DNA of 64,000 nucleotides. It comes from Hyperoodon ampullatus. Its lineage: Eukaryota; Chordata; Mammalia; Artiodactyla; Ziphiidae. Location of the stretch: contig CATKHW010000008.1 of assembly GCA_949752795.1 (NCBI GenBank), positions 3,348,001-3,412,000 on the forward strand. The letters run 5' to 3'. Numbering within the stretch: the stretch's first letter is position 1; each line of letters starts with the position of its first letter. Of the stretch, positions 9,335 to 20,940 are shown in pieces. The notes under the pieces are model-generated. The model ran no database searches. It saw only the letters and a program-made list of their open reading frames with translations, and was not told the origin of the DNA. The position numbers and the translations under genes are program-made.

Positions 9335-10856
9335 TTTTTTTTTTTTTTCCTTTTCCACCTTTATTGGAGTATAATTGCTTTACAATGGAGTGTTAGTTTC
9401 TGCTGTATAACAAAGTGAATCAGCTATGCATATACAAATATCAGCAGATCCCCTCCCTCTTGCATCTCCCTCCCACACTCCATATCCCACCCCTTTAGGT
9501 GGTCACAAAGCACCGAGCTGATCTCCCTGTTCTATGTGGCTGCTTCCCAGTAGCTCTCAGTATTACATGTGGTAATGTATTTATGTCCATGCCACTCTCT
9601 CACTTCGTCCCATCTTACCCATCCCCCTTCCGGCGTCCTCACGTCCTTTGCCTATGTCTGTGTCCTTAATCCTGTCCTGCCACTAGGGTCTTCAAAATCT
9701 TTTTTTTTTCCTCATTAGATTCCGTATATCTCTGTTAACATACAGTATTTGTTTTTCCCTTTCTGACTTACTTCACTGTGTAGGACAGATTCTAAGTCCA
9801 TCCACCTCAGTGCAAATAACGCAGTTTTGCTTCTTTTTATGGCTGAGTGATATTCCATTGTATATATGTGCCATATCTTCTTTATCCATTCATCTGTCGA
9901 TGGACAATTAGGTTGCTTCCATGTCCTGGCTATTGTAAATAGAGTTGCAATGAACATTTTTGTACATAACTCTTTTTGAATTATGGTTTTCACAAGGCAA
10001 ATGCCCAGTAGTTGTATTGTTGTGTCGTATGGTACTTCTATTGTTAGTTATTTAAAGGAACCTCCTTACTGTTCTCCCTAGTGCCCATATCAATTTACAT
10101 TCCCACCCACAGTGCAAGTGTGTTCCCTTTTCTCCAATAAAGGCCTCTCCAGCATTTATTGTTTTGTAGATTTTTTTGATGATTGCCACTCTGACTGCTG
10201 TGAGGTGATACCTCACGGTAGTTTTGATTTGCATTTCTCTAATGATTAGTGATGTTCAGCATCCTTTCATGTGTTTCTTGGTAATCTGTATATCTTCTGT
10301 GGAGAAATGTCTATTTAGGTCTTCTGCCTGTTTTTGGATTGGGTTGTTTGCTTTTGTGATATTGAGCTACATGTGGTGCTTGTAAAGTTTGGAGATTAAT
10401 CCTTTGTCAATTGCTTCATTTGAAAATATTTTCTCCCATTCTGAGTGTTGTTTTTGCATCTTGTTTATGTTTTCCTGTACTCTGTAAAAGCTTTTAAGTT
10501 TCATTAGGTCCCATTTGTTGATTTCTGTTTTTATTTCCATTTCTCTAGGAGGTGGGTCAAAAAGGATCTTGCTATGATTTATGTCATAGAGTGTTCTGCC
10601 TATGGTTTCCTCTAAGTGTTTTATAATGTCTGGTCTTATATTTAGATCTCTGATCAATTTAGAGTTTATTTTTGTGTATGGTGTTATGGAGTGTTCTAAT
10701 TTCATTCTTTTATGTGTAGGGGTCCAGTTTTCCCAGCACCAATTACTGAAGAGACTGTCTTTTCTCCATTGTATATCCTTAGCTCCTTTGTCATAGGTGA
10801 GATAGGCATAGGTATGTAGGTTTATCTCTGCACTTTCTGTCCTGTTCCATTGAACT
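9335..10856 (-). mobile_element. L1 3' end, copy B (5'-truncated, antisense)
   Basis: A T-tract (9335-9348) opens a second L1 3' UTR, with GTGTTAGTTTCTGCTGTATA and GGTGGTCACAAAGCACCGAG as in whale L1s. ORF2 C-terminal text follows on the minus strand: TIARTWKQPNCPSTDEWIKK then IWHIYTMEYHSAIK at 9715-9993, and KINSKLIRDLNIRPDIIKHL at 10367-10705. It has a different 3' UTR from copy A. It breaks within about 25 bp of the same ORF2 point as copy A and passes directly into the satellite near 10857. No full ORF2 remains. Confidence 0.9.
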
Positions 10857-10878
10857 GTGTTTATGCCAATCTACATAC

Positions 10879-12611
10879 ACTTGATTCCATTATGGAGACA
10901 TATAAATACATAGGTTTCAAGATTTTTACCAGTCAGATATATTCCTCTTCAGTGAATAGGGTGTTTTGTGTCCAGTTCATTGAGAAAGGAGTAGGTCTTG
11001 TCTGTTAGATATTTGGTATATGGAATGGTATCTGTGCTAATTTCAAACTCTGGTTTTACGCATCACCCCACGTCACCTTTCCCCTTAAGGAGGCATAAGT
11101 GTGTTTTCTAAATGTGTAAATCTGTTCTTTTTTGAAATTCAGTTCATGTGTAGCCATGTTTACATTCCGTCTATAAGTGATATATTACAATAAGTTTCTT
11201 TTTCTTTGTGGCTCATTTCACTTAGCATCATCGTTCCTAAAGCCACTCATTATGCTTCTATTGGCCTTATTACATTGATTTTATGTCTGAGTGACATTCC
11301 ATTGTATATAAGTACCACAACATCTTTATCCATTATTTTTTTTCCTTGCCTGGGGTATTTAAAGTGTACCGAAGTTGAGGTTCTTGTAAACAGAGCAGCC
11401 CTAAACTTTGGGGTGGCTGTGTGTTGTGGATTTTTAGTTTTCCCAAAATACACGCCCTTGAGTGGAAGTGTGCTATGCTCTGTACCTCTGTTTTAGAAAA
11501 CAACATACAGTTCTCCAGAGAAGCTGTTGACAATTTACATTCTGTACATCAGCGTAACCAGGCTCCCTTTTCTCCATGGCCTGTCCTGTATTTGTTGTTT
11601 TTACACAATTTGCGGATGGCCCTTTTGACCGGAGGTAAGTGACACTTCTATGTAGTGTGGATTTGCAATGTCTGATGGCTTGCTTGGCCAGAAAGGGCGT
11701 ATGAGTTTTCTCCTGAATATATTCAGGAGAAAAGGCATACACCCTTTTAGGACAAGTGCATCATGGTCGAAGTTGTGCCCCTCTTCCTGTGTTTTAAAGG
11801 AGATTCCAATGTACCTCTTGAAATCTGTTTCCTGCTATTCTGTCTCGATTTCAAGTCCACCTCGTTGCCTTCCCTCAACAGATTTTTGGACGATAGTTGT
11901 CCTTTATGACTCTGCCAGTTTTTGAACAATTGTGCCACTGAGCTCGATTTATCAACTCGTTTTTTGTGAGTTGACCCCAAGTCCAAAATTTTGGTTCAGG
12001 ACCTATACTGTTTCCCGGTGGGTGGCTGAGACTTTGGTTAATTCTTCTTCCTGCCGGGAAATTAGAGAGACATGTGCCCTTCCAAATGCCTAACAGCTAC
12101 TCTCTCATTGGTTCTCCCTCTTCCCTTTCATCCTCTGCCAAATTGGCAAGCTGGGCGAAACAGGAGGTTAAAGGGGATGTCTCTCCAAGTTGGGAGATTG
12201 TGAGTAAAGCAGTTGGAAAGTCAAACCGGAGCACCAGGAGAGGGACTGTTAGTTGAGTTTTAGAAACGTTTTGTATTCAGAGTGTGTCCATTCTCTTGGT
12301 TTCCCATACATGTTATAGCTGTAGTAATATTCCCTTCAACCTGGAGTGTTGGGACCCTTGGAATGTGTGCCACGCATTATTGCTTTAAATGGTCTGCATT
12401 CGCTCACCGAATGTCACCAATACTCTCAGTCACAAGTGTCCAGCCTTATGCCACATCCAGCTGTCATTGTAGATAGGGTCATTCCAGGTTTCATCAGAGC
12501 CCCTGAAGGAATTGTAAAGAATTTCCCTGTTTTTTTGTTTTGTTTTAGAAATTCCTTTTTATAGTGGGTTTGAGCTGATTCTCACTGCCATGTTTATGTC
12601 AGTCAAGACAC
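10879..12611. repeat. L1-derived satellite monomer U3 (left edge of main array)
   Basis: It is 1,733 bp from phase mark to phase mark. Satellite homology starts slightly earlier, near 10857 (TGTTTATGCC), immediately after L1 copy B. The L1-like blocks (3' UTR, GCTCATTTCACTTAGCATC, then GCTCCCTTTTCTCC) occur in the same order as in L1 copy B but more diverged. U3 differs from U4-U7 at many sites, as expected for an array-edge monomer. Confidence 0.9.
11683..11756. repeat. Near-palindrome of satellite monomer U3
   Basis: It is centred on GAATATATTC (11715-11724). Arms of 37 bases pair imperfectly: CTTGGCCAGAAAGGGCGTAT on the left against ACACCCTTTTAGGACAAG on the right. Confidence 0.85.
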
Positions 12612-14356
12612 ACATGATTCCCTTATGGAGACATATCAATACATAGGTTTTAAGATTCTTACTAATCAAATATATTCCTCTGCCGGAAATATGGGGTTTT
12701 GAGTCCCTTTCACTGAGGAAGGTGTAGGTCTTGACTATTCCATAGTTGGTTTTTGGAACGGTAACTGTACTAATATCAAACTCTGGTTTTATGCATCACC
12801 CCACCTCTCTTTCTACCTTGAGCGGGAATAAGAGTTTTTTCTACATGTGAGACTCTGCTCTCTTTCCTAACTCAGTTCATGTGTGGCCATGTTAACAGGA
12901 ACTTCATAAGTGATATCTTATGATAAGTTTCTTTTTCTCTGTGACTTATTTCACCTAGAATCACCGTACCTGAATCCACTCATTTTGCAGCTACTGGCCT
13001 TATGACATTGATTTCATGGCTGAGGGCTATTCCATCGTACGTAATTAACACAATTTTTTGAACAATTTTTGTCTTTCCTGGGATATTTAAGGTGTACCCA
13101 AGTTGAGGTACTTGTAAACAGTGCAGCCATAAATTTTGGGTAGCTCTGTCTTATTGATTTTCAGTTTTACAAAGGTATATTCCCTAGACTGGAAATGCCC
13201 TTGCCTCTGTAGCTCTGTTGTTTACTTGTTTTAGGGAACACAATGCACTCCTCCAGAGAGGCAGTTGGCAATTTACATCCTGCCCATCAGCATAACTAGG
13301 CTCCCTGTTCTCCAGGGCCTGTCTTGCCTTTCTGGTTTTTACACATTTTGCGGATGTTCCTTTTGACCCGTGGGAAGTGAAACTTCTTTGTAGTGCTGAT
13401 TTGCATTGACCGCTTGCTTGCTTGGCCAAAAAGGGCGTATGCCTTTTCTCCTGAATATATTCAGGAGAAAACGCATACGCCCTTTTTGGCCAAGTGCATC
13501 ATTGTCGAAGTTGTGCCAATCTTCCTGTGCTTTAAAGGTGATTCCAATGTACCTCTTGAAATCTGCTTCTTGCTATTCTGGCTCGCTTTTAAGTCTGCCT
13601 CGTTGCCTTTCCTCAACAGATTTTTGGACGATAGTTGTCCTTTATTACTCTGCCAGTTTGTGAATTGCTGAGCCCCTGAGCTCCATTTTTCAACTCATTT
13701 TTTTGTGAGCTGACCCCAAGTCCAAAATTTGGTTCAGGAACTATACTGGTTCCCGGCGGGTGGCTGAGACTTTGGTTAATTCTTCTTCCTGCCGGGAAAT
13801 TATAGTGACATGTGCCCGTCCAAATGCCTAACAGCTACTCTCTCATTGGTTCACCCTCTTCCCTTTCATCCTCTGCCAAATTGGCAAACTGTGCGAACCA
13901 GGAGGTTAAAGAGGCTGTCTCTCCAAGTTGGGAGATTGATAGTAAAGCAGTTGGAAATTCTAGCTGGAGAACCAGGAGAGGGACTATTAGTTGAGTTCTA
14001 GAAAACTTTCGTATTCACAGTGTGTCCATTCTCTAGGTTTCCCGTACGTGTTATAGCTGTAGTAATATTCCCTTCAACCTGGAGAGTTGGGACCCTTGGA
14101 ATGTGTGCCACGCATTATTGCTTTAAAAGGTCTGCATTTGCTTACCCAATCTCACCAATCCTCTCAGTCCCAAGTGTCCAGCCTTATGCCACATCCAGCT
14201 GTCGTTGTAGATAGGGCCATTCCAGGTTTCATCAGAGACCCTGAAGGAATTGTAAAGAATTTCCCGTTTTTTTTTTTTTTTTGGTTGTTTTTGAAATTCC
14301 TTTTTATAGTGGGTTTGAGCTGATTCTCACTTCCATCTTAATGCGAGTCTAGACAC
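12612..14356. repeat. L1-derived satellite monomer U4
   Basis: It is 1,745 bp long, head-to-tail with U3 and U5, and very similar to U5-U7 throughout. The extra length includes a longer T run (14267-14282) near the monomer end. Recurrent 60-90 codon frames, for example those crossing the palindrome, reappear in every monomer and reflect repeat identity, not coding. Confidence 0.95.
13421..13494. repeat. 74-bp near-perfect palindrome of monomer U4
   Basis: Arms of 37 bases are centred at 13457.5 on GAATATATTC. They pair at 36 of 37 positions by hand count, the only mismatch being C13443 against C13472. The ends are CTTGGCC and GGCCAAG. There is no unpaired spacer, so it could extrude as a cruciform or fold as a hairpin in single strands. 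Confidence 0.95.
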
Positions 14357-16094
14357 ACTTGTTTCCCTTATGGAGACATATAAATATATAGTTTTTAAGA
14401 TTATTACTAGTCAGATATATTCCTCTGCGGGAAATATGTGGTTTTGAGTCCCTTTCACTGAGGAAGGTGTAGGTCTTGACTATTCAATATTTGGTTTTTG
14501 GAATGGTACCTGTACTAATATCAAACTCTGGTTTTATGCATCACCCCTCGTTTCCTTTCCCCTTAAGCAGGCATAAGAGTGTTTTCTACATGAGAGGCAC
14601 TTTTCTCTTTCTTAACTCTGTTCATGTGTAGCCATGTTTACCGGACCTTCATAAGTGATATCTTATGATAAGTTTCTTTTTCTCTGTGACTTATTTCACT
14701 TAGAATCATCGTACATGAATCGACTCATTTTGCTCCTACTGGCCTTATGACATTGATTTCATGGCTGAGGGATAATCAATCGTACTTAAGTATCAAAATT
14801 TCTTGAACCAATTTTGTCTTTCCTTGGATATTTAAGGTGTACCCAAGTTGAGGTTCTTGTAAAGAGTGCAGCCCTAAATTTTGGGGTGGCTGTGTCTTAT
14901 TGATTTTCAGTTTTCCCAAGGTATATTCCCTAGACTGGAAGTGCCCTTCGCTCTGTAGCTCTGTTGTTTAATTTTTTTAGGGAACACATTTCACTCCTCC
15001 AGAGAGGCGGTTGGCAATTTACATCCTGACAATTAACATAACTAGGCTCCCTGTTCTCCAAGGCCTGTCTTGCCTTTCTGATTTTTACACATTTTGCAGA
15101 TGTCCCTTTTGATCGCTGAGAAGTGATACTTCATTGTACTGCAGAATTTCATTACCCGCTTGCTTGCTTGCCCAAAAAGAGCGTATGCGTTTCCTCCTTG
15201 TTATACTCAGGAGGAAACGCATACGCCCTTTTTGGGCAAGTGCATCATGGTCGAAATTGTGCCCCTCTTCCTGTGCTTTAAAAGTGATTCCAATGTACGT
15301 CTTGAAATCTGTATCCTGCTATTCTGGCTCCCTTTCAAGTTCACCTTGTTGCCTTCCCTCAACAGATTTTTGGACGATAGTTTCCCTTTAATACTCTGCC
15401 AATTTGTGAATTGCTCTGCCCCTGAGCTCCATTTTTCAACTCGTTTTTGTGAGCTGACCGCAAGTCCAAAATTTTGCTTCAGGATCTATACTGGTTCCCG
15501 GCGTGTGGCTGAGACTTTGGTTAATTCTTCTTCCTTCTGGGAAATTAGAGTGACATGTGCCCGTCCAAATGCCTAACAGCTACTCTCTCATTGGTTCTCC
15601 CTCTTTCCTTTCATCCTCTGCCAAATTGGCAAACTGTGCGAACCAGGATGTTAAAGGGGCTGTCTCTCCAAGTTGGGAGATTGATAGTAAAGCAGTTGGA
15701 AAGTCAAACCGGAGCACCAGGAGAGGGACTATTAGTTGAGTTTTAGAAACCTTTCATATTCACAGTGTGTCCATTCTCTAGGTTTCCCATACATGTTATA
15801 GCTGTAGTAATATTCCCTTCAACCTGGAGATTTGGGACCCTTGGAATGTGTGCCACGCAGTATTGCATTAAATGGTCTGCATTTGCTCACCGAATCTCAA
15901 CAATCCTCTCAGTCCCAAGTGTCCGGCCTTATGCCACTTCCAAGTGTCGTTGTAGATAGGGTCATTCCAGGTTTCATCAGAGCCCCTGAAGGAATTGTAA
16001 AGAATTTCCCTGTATTTTTGTTTTGTTATTGAAATTCCTTTTTATAGTGGGTTTGAACTGATTCTCACTGCCATGTTTATGCGATTCTAGACAC
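14357..16094. repeat. L1-derived satellite monomer U5
   Basis: It is 1,738 bp long and closely similar to U4, U6 and U7. It has private changes concentrated in and around the palindrome at 15167-15240. Confidence 0.95.
15167..15240. repeat. Palindrome of monomer U5 with paired changes in both arms
   Basis: Arms pair at 33 of 37 positions by hand count. Relative to U4, the outer end is CTTGCCC on the left and GGGCAAG on the right, and the inner stem is TTTCCTCC facing GGAGGAAA. Both changes are present on both arms, so pairing is kept. The centre (TGTTATACTC) has diverged. Confidence 0.9.
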
Positions 16095-17832
16095 ACTTGA
16101 TTCCCTTACGGAGACTTATCAGTACATTGGTTTTAAGATTCTTACTAGTCAGATATATTCGTCAGCGGGAAATATGGGTTTTTGATTCCCTTTCACTGTG
16201 GAAGGTGTAGGTCTTGTCTACTTCGTAGGTGATTTTTGGAACTGTACCTCTACTAATATCAAACTCTAGTTTTATGCATCACCCCACCTCTCCTTCCCAC
16301 TTAAGCAGGCATAAGAGTTTTTTCTAAATTTGAGACTCTGTTCTCTTTCCTAATTCAGTTCATGTGTAGCCATGTTTACAGGACCTTCATAAGTGATATC
16401 TTATGATAAGTTACTTTTTCTCTGTGACTTATTTCACTTAGAATCATCGTACGTGAATCCACTCATTTTGCTGCTACTGGCCTTATGACATTAATTTCAT
16501 GGATGAGGGATATACCATTCTACGAAAGTAACACAATTTCTTAAACCATTTTTGTCTTTCCTGGGATATTTAAGGTGTACCCAAGTTGAGGTTCTTGTAA
16601 GCAGTGCAGCCCTAAATTTTGTGGTGGCTCTGTCTTTTTGATTTTCAGTTTTACCAAGGTATATTCCCTAGACTGGAAGTGCCCTTGGCTCTGTAGCTCT
16701 GTTGTTTACTTGTTTTAGGGAACACAATGCACTCCTCCGGAGAGGCAGTTGGCAATTTACATCCCGCCCATCAGCATAACTAGGCTCCCTGTTCTCCAGG
16801 GCCTCTCTTGCCTTTCTGGTTTTTACACATTTTGCGGATGTCCCTTTTGACCACTGGGAAGTGACACTTCTTTGTAGTGCAGATTTGCATTGCCCACTTG
16901 CTTGCTTGGGCAAAAATGTCATTTGCGTTTTATCCTGAATATATTCAGGAGAAAACGCATATGCCCTTCTTGGCCAAGTGCATCATTGTCGAAGTTCTGC
17001 CCCTCTTTCTGTGCCTTAAAGGCGATTCCAATGTACCTCTTGAAATCTGTTTCCTGCTATTCTGGCTCGCTTTCATATCCGCCTCGTTGCCTTCCCTCAA
17101 CAGATTTTTGGATGATAGTTGTCCTTTATTACTCTTCCAGTTTGTGAATTGCTATGCCTCTGAGCTCCATTTTTCAACTCGTTTTTTGTGAGCTGACCAC
17201 AAGTCCAAAATTTTGGTTCAGGAACTATACTGGTTCTCCGCGGATGGCTGAGACTTTGGTTAATTCTTCTTCCTGCCGGGAAACCAGAGTGACATATGCC
17301 CGTCCAAATGCCTAACAGCTTCTCTCTCATTGGTTCTCTCTTTTTCCTTTCATCCTCTGCCAAATTGGCAACCTCTGCGAACCAGGAGGTTAAAGGGTCT
17401 GTCTCACCAAGTTCGGAGATTGATTGTAAAGCAGTTGAAAATTCAAACCGGAGCACCAGGAGATGGACTATTACTTGAGTTTTAGAAACCTTTCATTTTC
17501 ACAGTGTGTCCATTCTCTATGTTTCCGGTACATGTTATAGCTGTAGTAATATTTCCTTAAACCTGGGGAGTTGGGACGCTTGGAATGTGTGCCACGCATT
17601 ATTGCTTTAAATGGTCTGCATTTGGTGACCAAATCTCACCAATACTCTCAGTCCCTAGTGTCCGGCCTTATGCCACATCCAGCTGTCTTTGTAGATAGGG
17701 TCATTCCAGGTTTCATCAGAGCCCCTGAAGAAATGTAAAGAATTTCCCTATTTTTCTTTTTTGTTTTTGAAATTCCTTTTTATAGTGGGTTTGAGCTGAT
17801 TCTCACTGCCATTTTTATGCCAGTGTAGACAC
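16095..17832. repeat. L1-derived satellite monomer U6
   Basis: It is 1,738 bp long, in phase with its neighbours, and has the same block order as U4 and U5. Confidence 0.95.
16905..16978. repeat. Palindrome of monomer U6, left arm decayed
   Basis: The centre GAATATATTC (16937-16946) is intact. The right arm is close to that of U4, while the left arm has several changes (CTTGGGCAAAAATGTCATTT), so outer stem pairing is weakened. Confidence 0.85.
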
Positions 17833-19569
17833 ACTTGATTCCCCTATGGAGACATATCAATACAAAGCTTTTAATATTCTTACTAGTCAGATATATTCCT
17901 CTGCAGGAATATGGGGTTTTGAATCCTTTCACTGACGAAAGTGTAGGTCTTGTCTATTCCGTAGTTGGTTTCTGGAACGGTACCTGTACTAATATCAAAC
18001 TCTGGTTTTATGCATCACCCCACCTCTCCTTCCCCCTTAAGCAGGCATAAGAGTGTTTTCTAAATGTGAGACTCTGTTCTCTTCCCTAACTCAGTTCATG
18101 TGTAGCCATGTGTGCGGGATAGTCATAAGTGATATCTTATGAAAAGTTTCTTTTTCTCTGTGACTTATTTCACTTAGAATCATCGTACCTGAATCCACTC
18201 ATTTTGCTGCTACTGGCCTTATGACATTGATTTCATGGCTGAGGGGTATTCCATCTTACGTAAGTAACACAATTTCTTGAACCATTTGTGTCTATCCTGG
18301 GTTATTTAAGGTTTTACCCAAGTTGAGGTTCTTGTAAGCAGTGCAGCCCTAAATTTTTGGGTGGCGCTGTCCTATTGATTTTCAGTTTTCCCAAGGTATA
18401 TTCCCCAGACTGGAAGTGCACTTGGCTCTGTAGCTCTGTTGTTAACTTGTTTAAGGGAACACAAAGCACTCCTCCAGAGAGGCAGTTGGCAATTTACATC
18501 CTGCCCATCAGCATAACTAGGCTCTCTGTTCTCCAGGGCCTCTCTTGCCTTTCTGGTTTTTACACATTTTACGGATGTTCCATTTCAACGGTTGGAAGTG
18601 ATACTTCTTTGTAGTGCAGATTTGCATTGCCCGCTTGCTTGCTTGGCCAAAAAGGGCGTATGCGTTTTCTCCTGAATATATCGAGGAGAAAATGCATACG
18701 CACTTTTTGGCCAAGTGCATCATTGTCGAAGTTGTGCCGCTCTTCCTGTGTCTTAAAGGTGATTCCAATGTACCTCTTGAAATCTGTTTCCTACTATTCT
18801 GGCTCGCTTTCAAGTCCACCTCGTTGCCATCCCTCAACAGATTTTTGGAAGATTGTTGTCCTTTATTACTCTGCCAGTTTGTGAATTGCTGTGCCCCTGA
18901 GCTCCATTTTTCAACTCGTTTTTTGTGAGCTGACCTCAAGTCCCAAATGTTGGTTCAGGACCTATACTGGTTCCCGGCGGTTGGCTGAGACTTTGGTTTA
19001 TTCTTCTTCGTGCTGGGAAATTAGAGTGACACGTGCCCGTCCAAATGCCTAACAGCTACTCTCTCATTGGTACTCCCTCTTCCCTTTCATCCTTTGCCAA
19101 ATTGGCAACCTGTGCGAACCAGGAGGTTAAAGGGGCTGTCTCTCCAAGTTGGGAGATTGATAGTAAAGCAGTTGGAAAGTGAAACCGGAGCACGAGGAGA
19201 GTGACTATTAGTTGTGTTTTAGAAACCTTTCGTATTCACAGTGGGTCCATTCTCTAGGTTTCCCGTACATGTTATAGCTGTAGTAATATTCCCTTTTATT
19301 TGGAGAGTTCGGACCCAAGGAATGGTTGCCACGCATTATTGCTTTAAAGGGTCTGCATTTGCTCACCCAATCTGACCAATCGTATCAATCTCAAATTTCC
19401 AGCCTTATGCCACACCCAGCTGTCATTGTAGAAAGGGTCATTCCAGGTTAGATCAGAGCCCCTGAAGGAATTGTAAAGAATATCCCTGTTTTTTTGTTTT
19501 GTTTTTAAATTCCTTTTTATCGTGGGTTTCCGCTGATTTCCACTGCCATGTTTATGACAGTCTAGACAC
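17833..19569. repeat. L1-derived satellite monomer U7
   Basis: It is 1,737 bp long and closely similar to U4-U6. It is the last complete monomer of the array. Confidence 0.95.
18642..18715. repeat. Near-palindrome of monomer U7
   Basis: The left arm CTTGGCCAAAAAGGGCGTAT has the same sequence as in U4. The right arm has two single changes in the stem (AATGCATACGC and CACTTTTTGG), and the centre reads GAATATATCG. Most positions still pair. Confidence 0.9.
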
Positions 19570-19879
19570 ACTTGATTCCCTTACGGAGACATATCAATAC
19601 ATAGGTTTTAAGATTCTTACTAGTCAGATATATTCCTCTGCAGAGAATAGGGGTGTTGAGTCCCGTTCACTGAGGAAGGAGTTGTTCTTGTCTATTCTGT
19701 ATTTGGATTATGGAATGGTAGTGGTGCTAATATGAAACTCTGGTTTTATGCATCTCGCCACATCTCCTTTCCCCGTAAGCAGGCATAAGTATGTTTTCTA
19801 TATGTGAGACTCTGTTCTCTTTACAAATTCAGTTCATGTGCACACATGTTTACATTTCCTTCATAAGTGATATCTTATG
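19570..19879. repeat. Truncated L1-derived satellite monomer U8
   Basis: It holds the first 310 bp of a monomer, broken inside GTGATATCTTATG, which in other monomers continues ATAAGTTTC. It carries the variants AATAGGGGTGTTGAGTCCCG and TCTATTCTGTATTTG also present in U1 but not in U4-U7. Confidence 0.9.
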
Positions 19880-20330
19880 TCAGAGTGCTCCATGGATCTT
19901 GTCATCATAATGCTCCATGATGCTTGTCACCAAGATTATCCATGGTCTTCTCATCACAGTGCTCCACGGTCTTGCCATCACATTGCTCCATGTCCCTTGT
20001 CATCACAATTCTCCACCTCTTTGTCACCACAATATTCCATGACATTTCTCATCAAAATGTTACATGCTCTTGTCAGCACAATTCTCCGTGCACCTGTCAT
20101 CGCAATGCTCCCTGAACCCTGTCATAGCAAGCTCCATATGCTTCTCATCACAATGCTTCATGACATTGTTATAAAAATTATCAATGTCCCTTGACATCAC
20201 AATGCTCCCTGCCATTGTCAACACAATTCTCCATGTCCCCGTCATCACAATCCTCTATGACACTTGTTATCACATTGTTCCATGCCCTTGTCATCACAGT
20301 GGTCCAGGCCCTATTCACAAAAGTCTCTGT
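19880..20330. repeat. Left edge of the minisatellite, degenerate monomers
   Basis: Monomers next to the satellite junction are more irregular than those inside. Linkers and cores vary (TGGTCTTCTCATCACAGTGC, AGCTCCATATGCTTCTCATC), as expected where homogenisation is weaker at an array edge. Confidence 0.6.
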
Positions 20331-20433
20331 GACCTTTGTCACCACACTGCTCCATGAAATTTTCATCACAATGCTCTGTGTCCCTTGTCATCACAATGCT
20401 CCTTGCCTTTGTCAGCACAATGCTCCATGACAC

Positions 20434-20700
20434 ATGTCATCACAATGTGCCATGCTCTTTTCATCACAATGCTCCACATCCTTTTCATCTCTATGCTCCA
20501 TAAAACTTGTCATCACAATGCTCCATTCACTTCTCATCAAAATGCTCTCTCACCACATATATCACAATGTTCCATCACTAGTCATCACAATACTCTCTCA
20601 CCCCTGTTATCACAATGTTCCATGACCCCTGTCATCACAGAGCTACATGCCCTTATCATCACAATGCTCCATGACCCCTGACATCACAATGTTCCATAAC
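20434..20700. repeat. Higher-order marker block with CATCACTAG, first copy
   Basis: This ordered series of variant monomers includes CACACATGTCATCACAATGT-like, CATCGCTATGCTCC-like, CACATATATCACAATG and CCATCACTAGTCATC units. The same series recurs near 23716, 27494, 28522, 33433, 36709, 42919, 45306, 56780, 59532, 61708 and 62221, with a looser copy near 30864. A sister subtype, with ACTGATATCACAATG before the CATCACTAG unit, recurs near 25000, 34643, 37870, 40260, 41391, 44177, 46150 and 46926. Confidence 0.85.
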
Positions 20701-20839
20701 ACCTGTCACAAAATGCTCCATGACCCATTTCATCACAATGCTCCATGACCATTGTCATCACAATGTTCCAAGCCCTTGTCATCAAAAGGCTCCATTACCT
20801 TTGTCATCACAATCCTCCATGACACTTGGTATCACAATG

Positions 20840-20940
20840 CTCCATGCCATTGTCATCACAATGGACAATGACTTATGTCATCACAATGCTCCCTGACAAC
20901 TGTCTTCACAATACTCCATGACCTTGTCATCACAATGTTC
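20840..20940. repeat. Higher-order marker block AATGGACAATGACATATG, first copy
   Basis: A variant monomer replaces CTCCATG with GACAATGACATATG-type text and is followed by CTGACACCTGTCTTCAC. Copies lie near 20861, 23064, 26072, 27087, 28117, 30148, 32736, 35718, 38990, 42466, 45248, 47700, 49758, 52290, 54764, 56450, 58758, 61010 and 63698. Most intervals are 2.0-3.5 kb, with shorter ones of 1.0, 1.0 and 1.7 kb. Confidence 0.85.

Noticed and set aside
9335..10856. Intact, mobile L1 element
   Set aside because: Only the 3' UTR and the C-terminal part of ORF2 are present, with stops. ORF1, endonuclease and 5' UTR are absent.
13406..13671. Recurrent 85-104 residue frames across the satellite palindrome (also at 11668, 15134, 16890, 18627)
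   Set aside because: They recur because monomers are near-identical. The frames cross an inverted repeat and L1 3' UTR-like DNA, and two overlapping frames are equally open.
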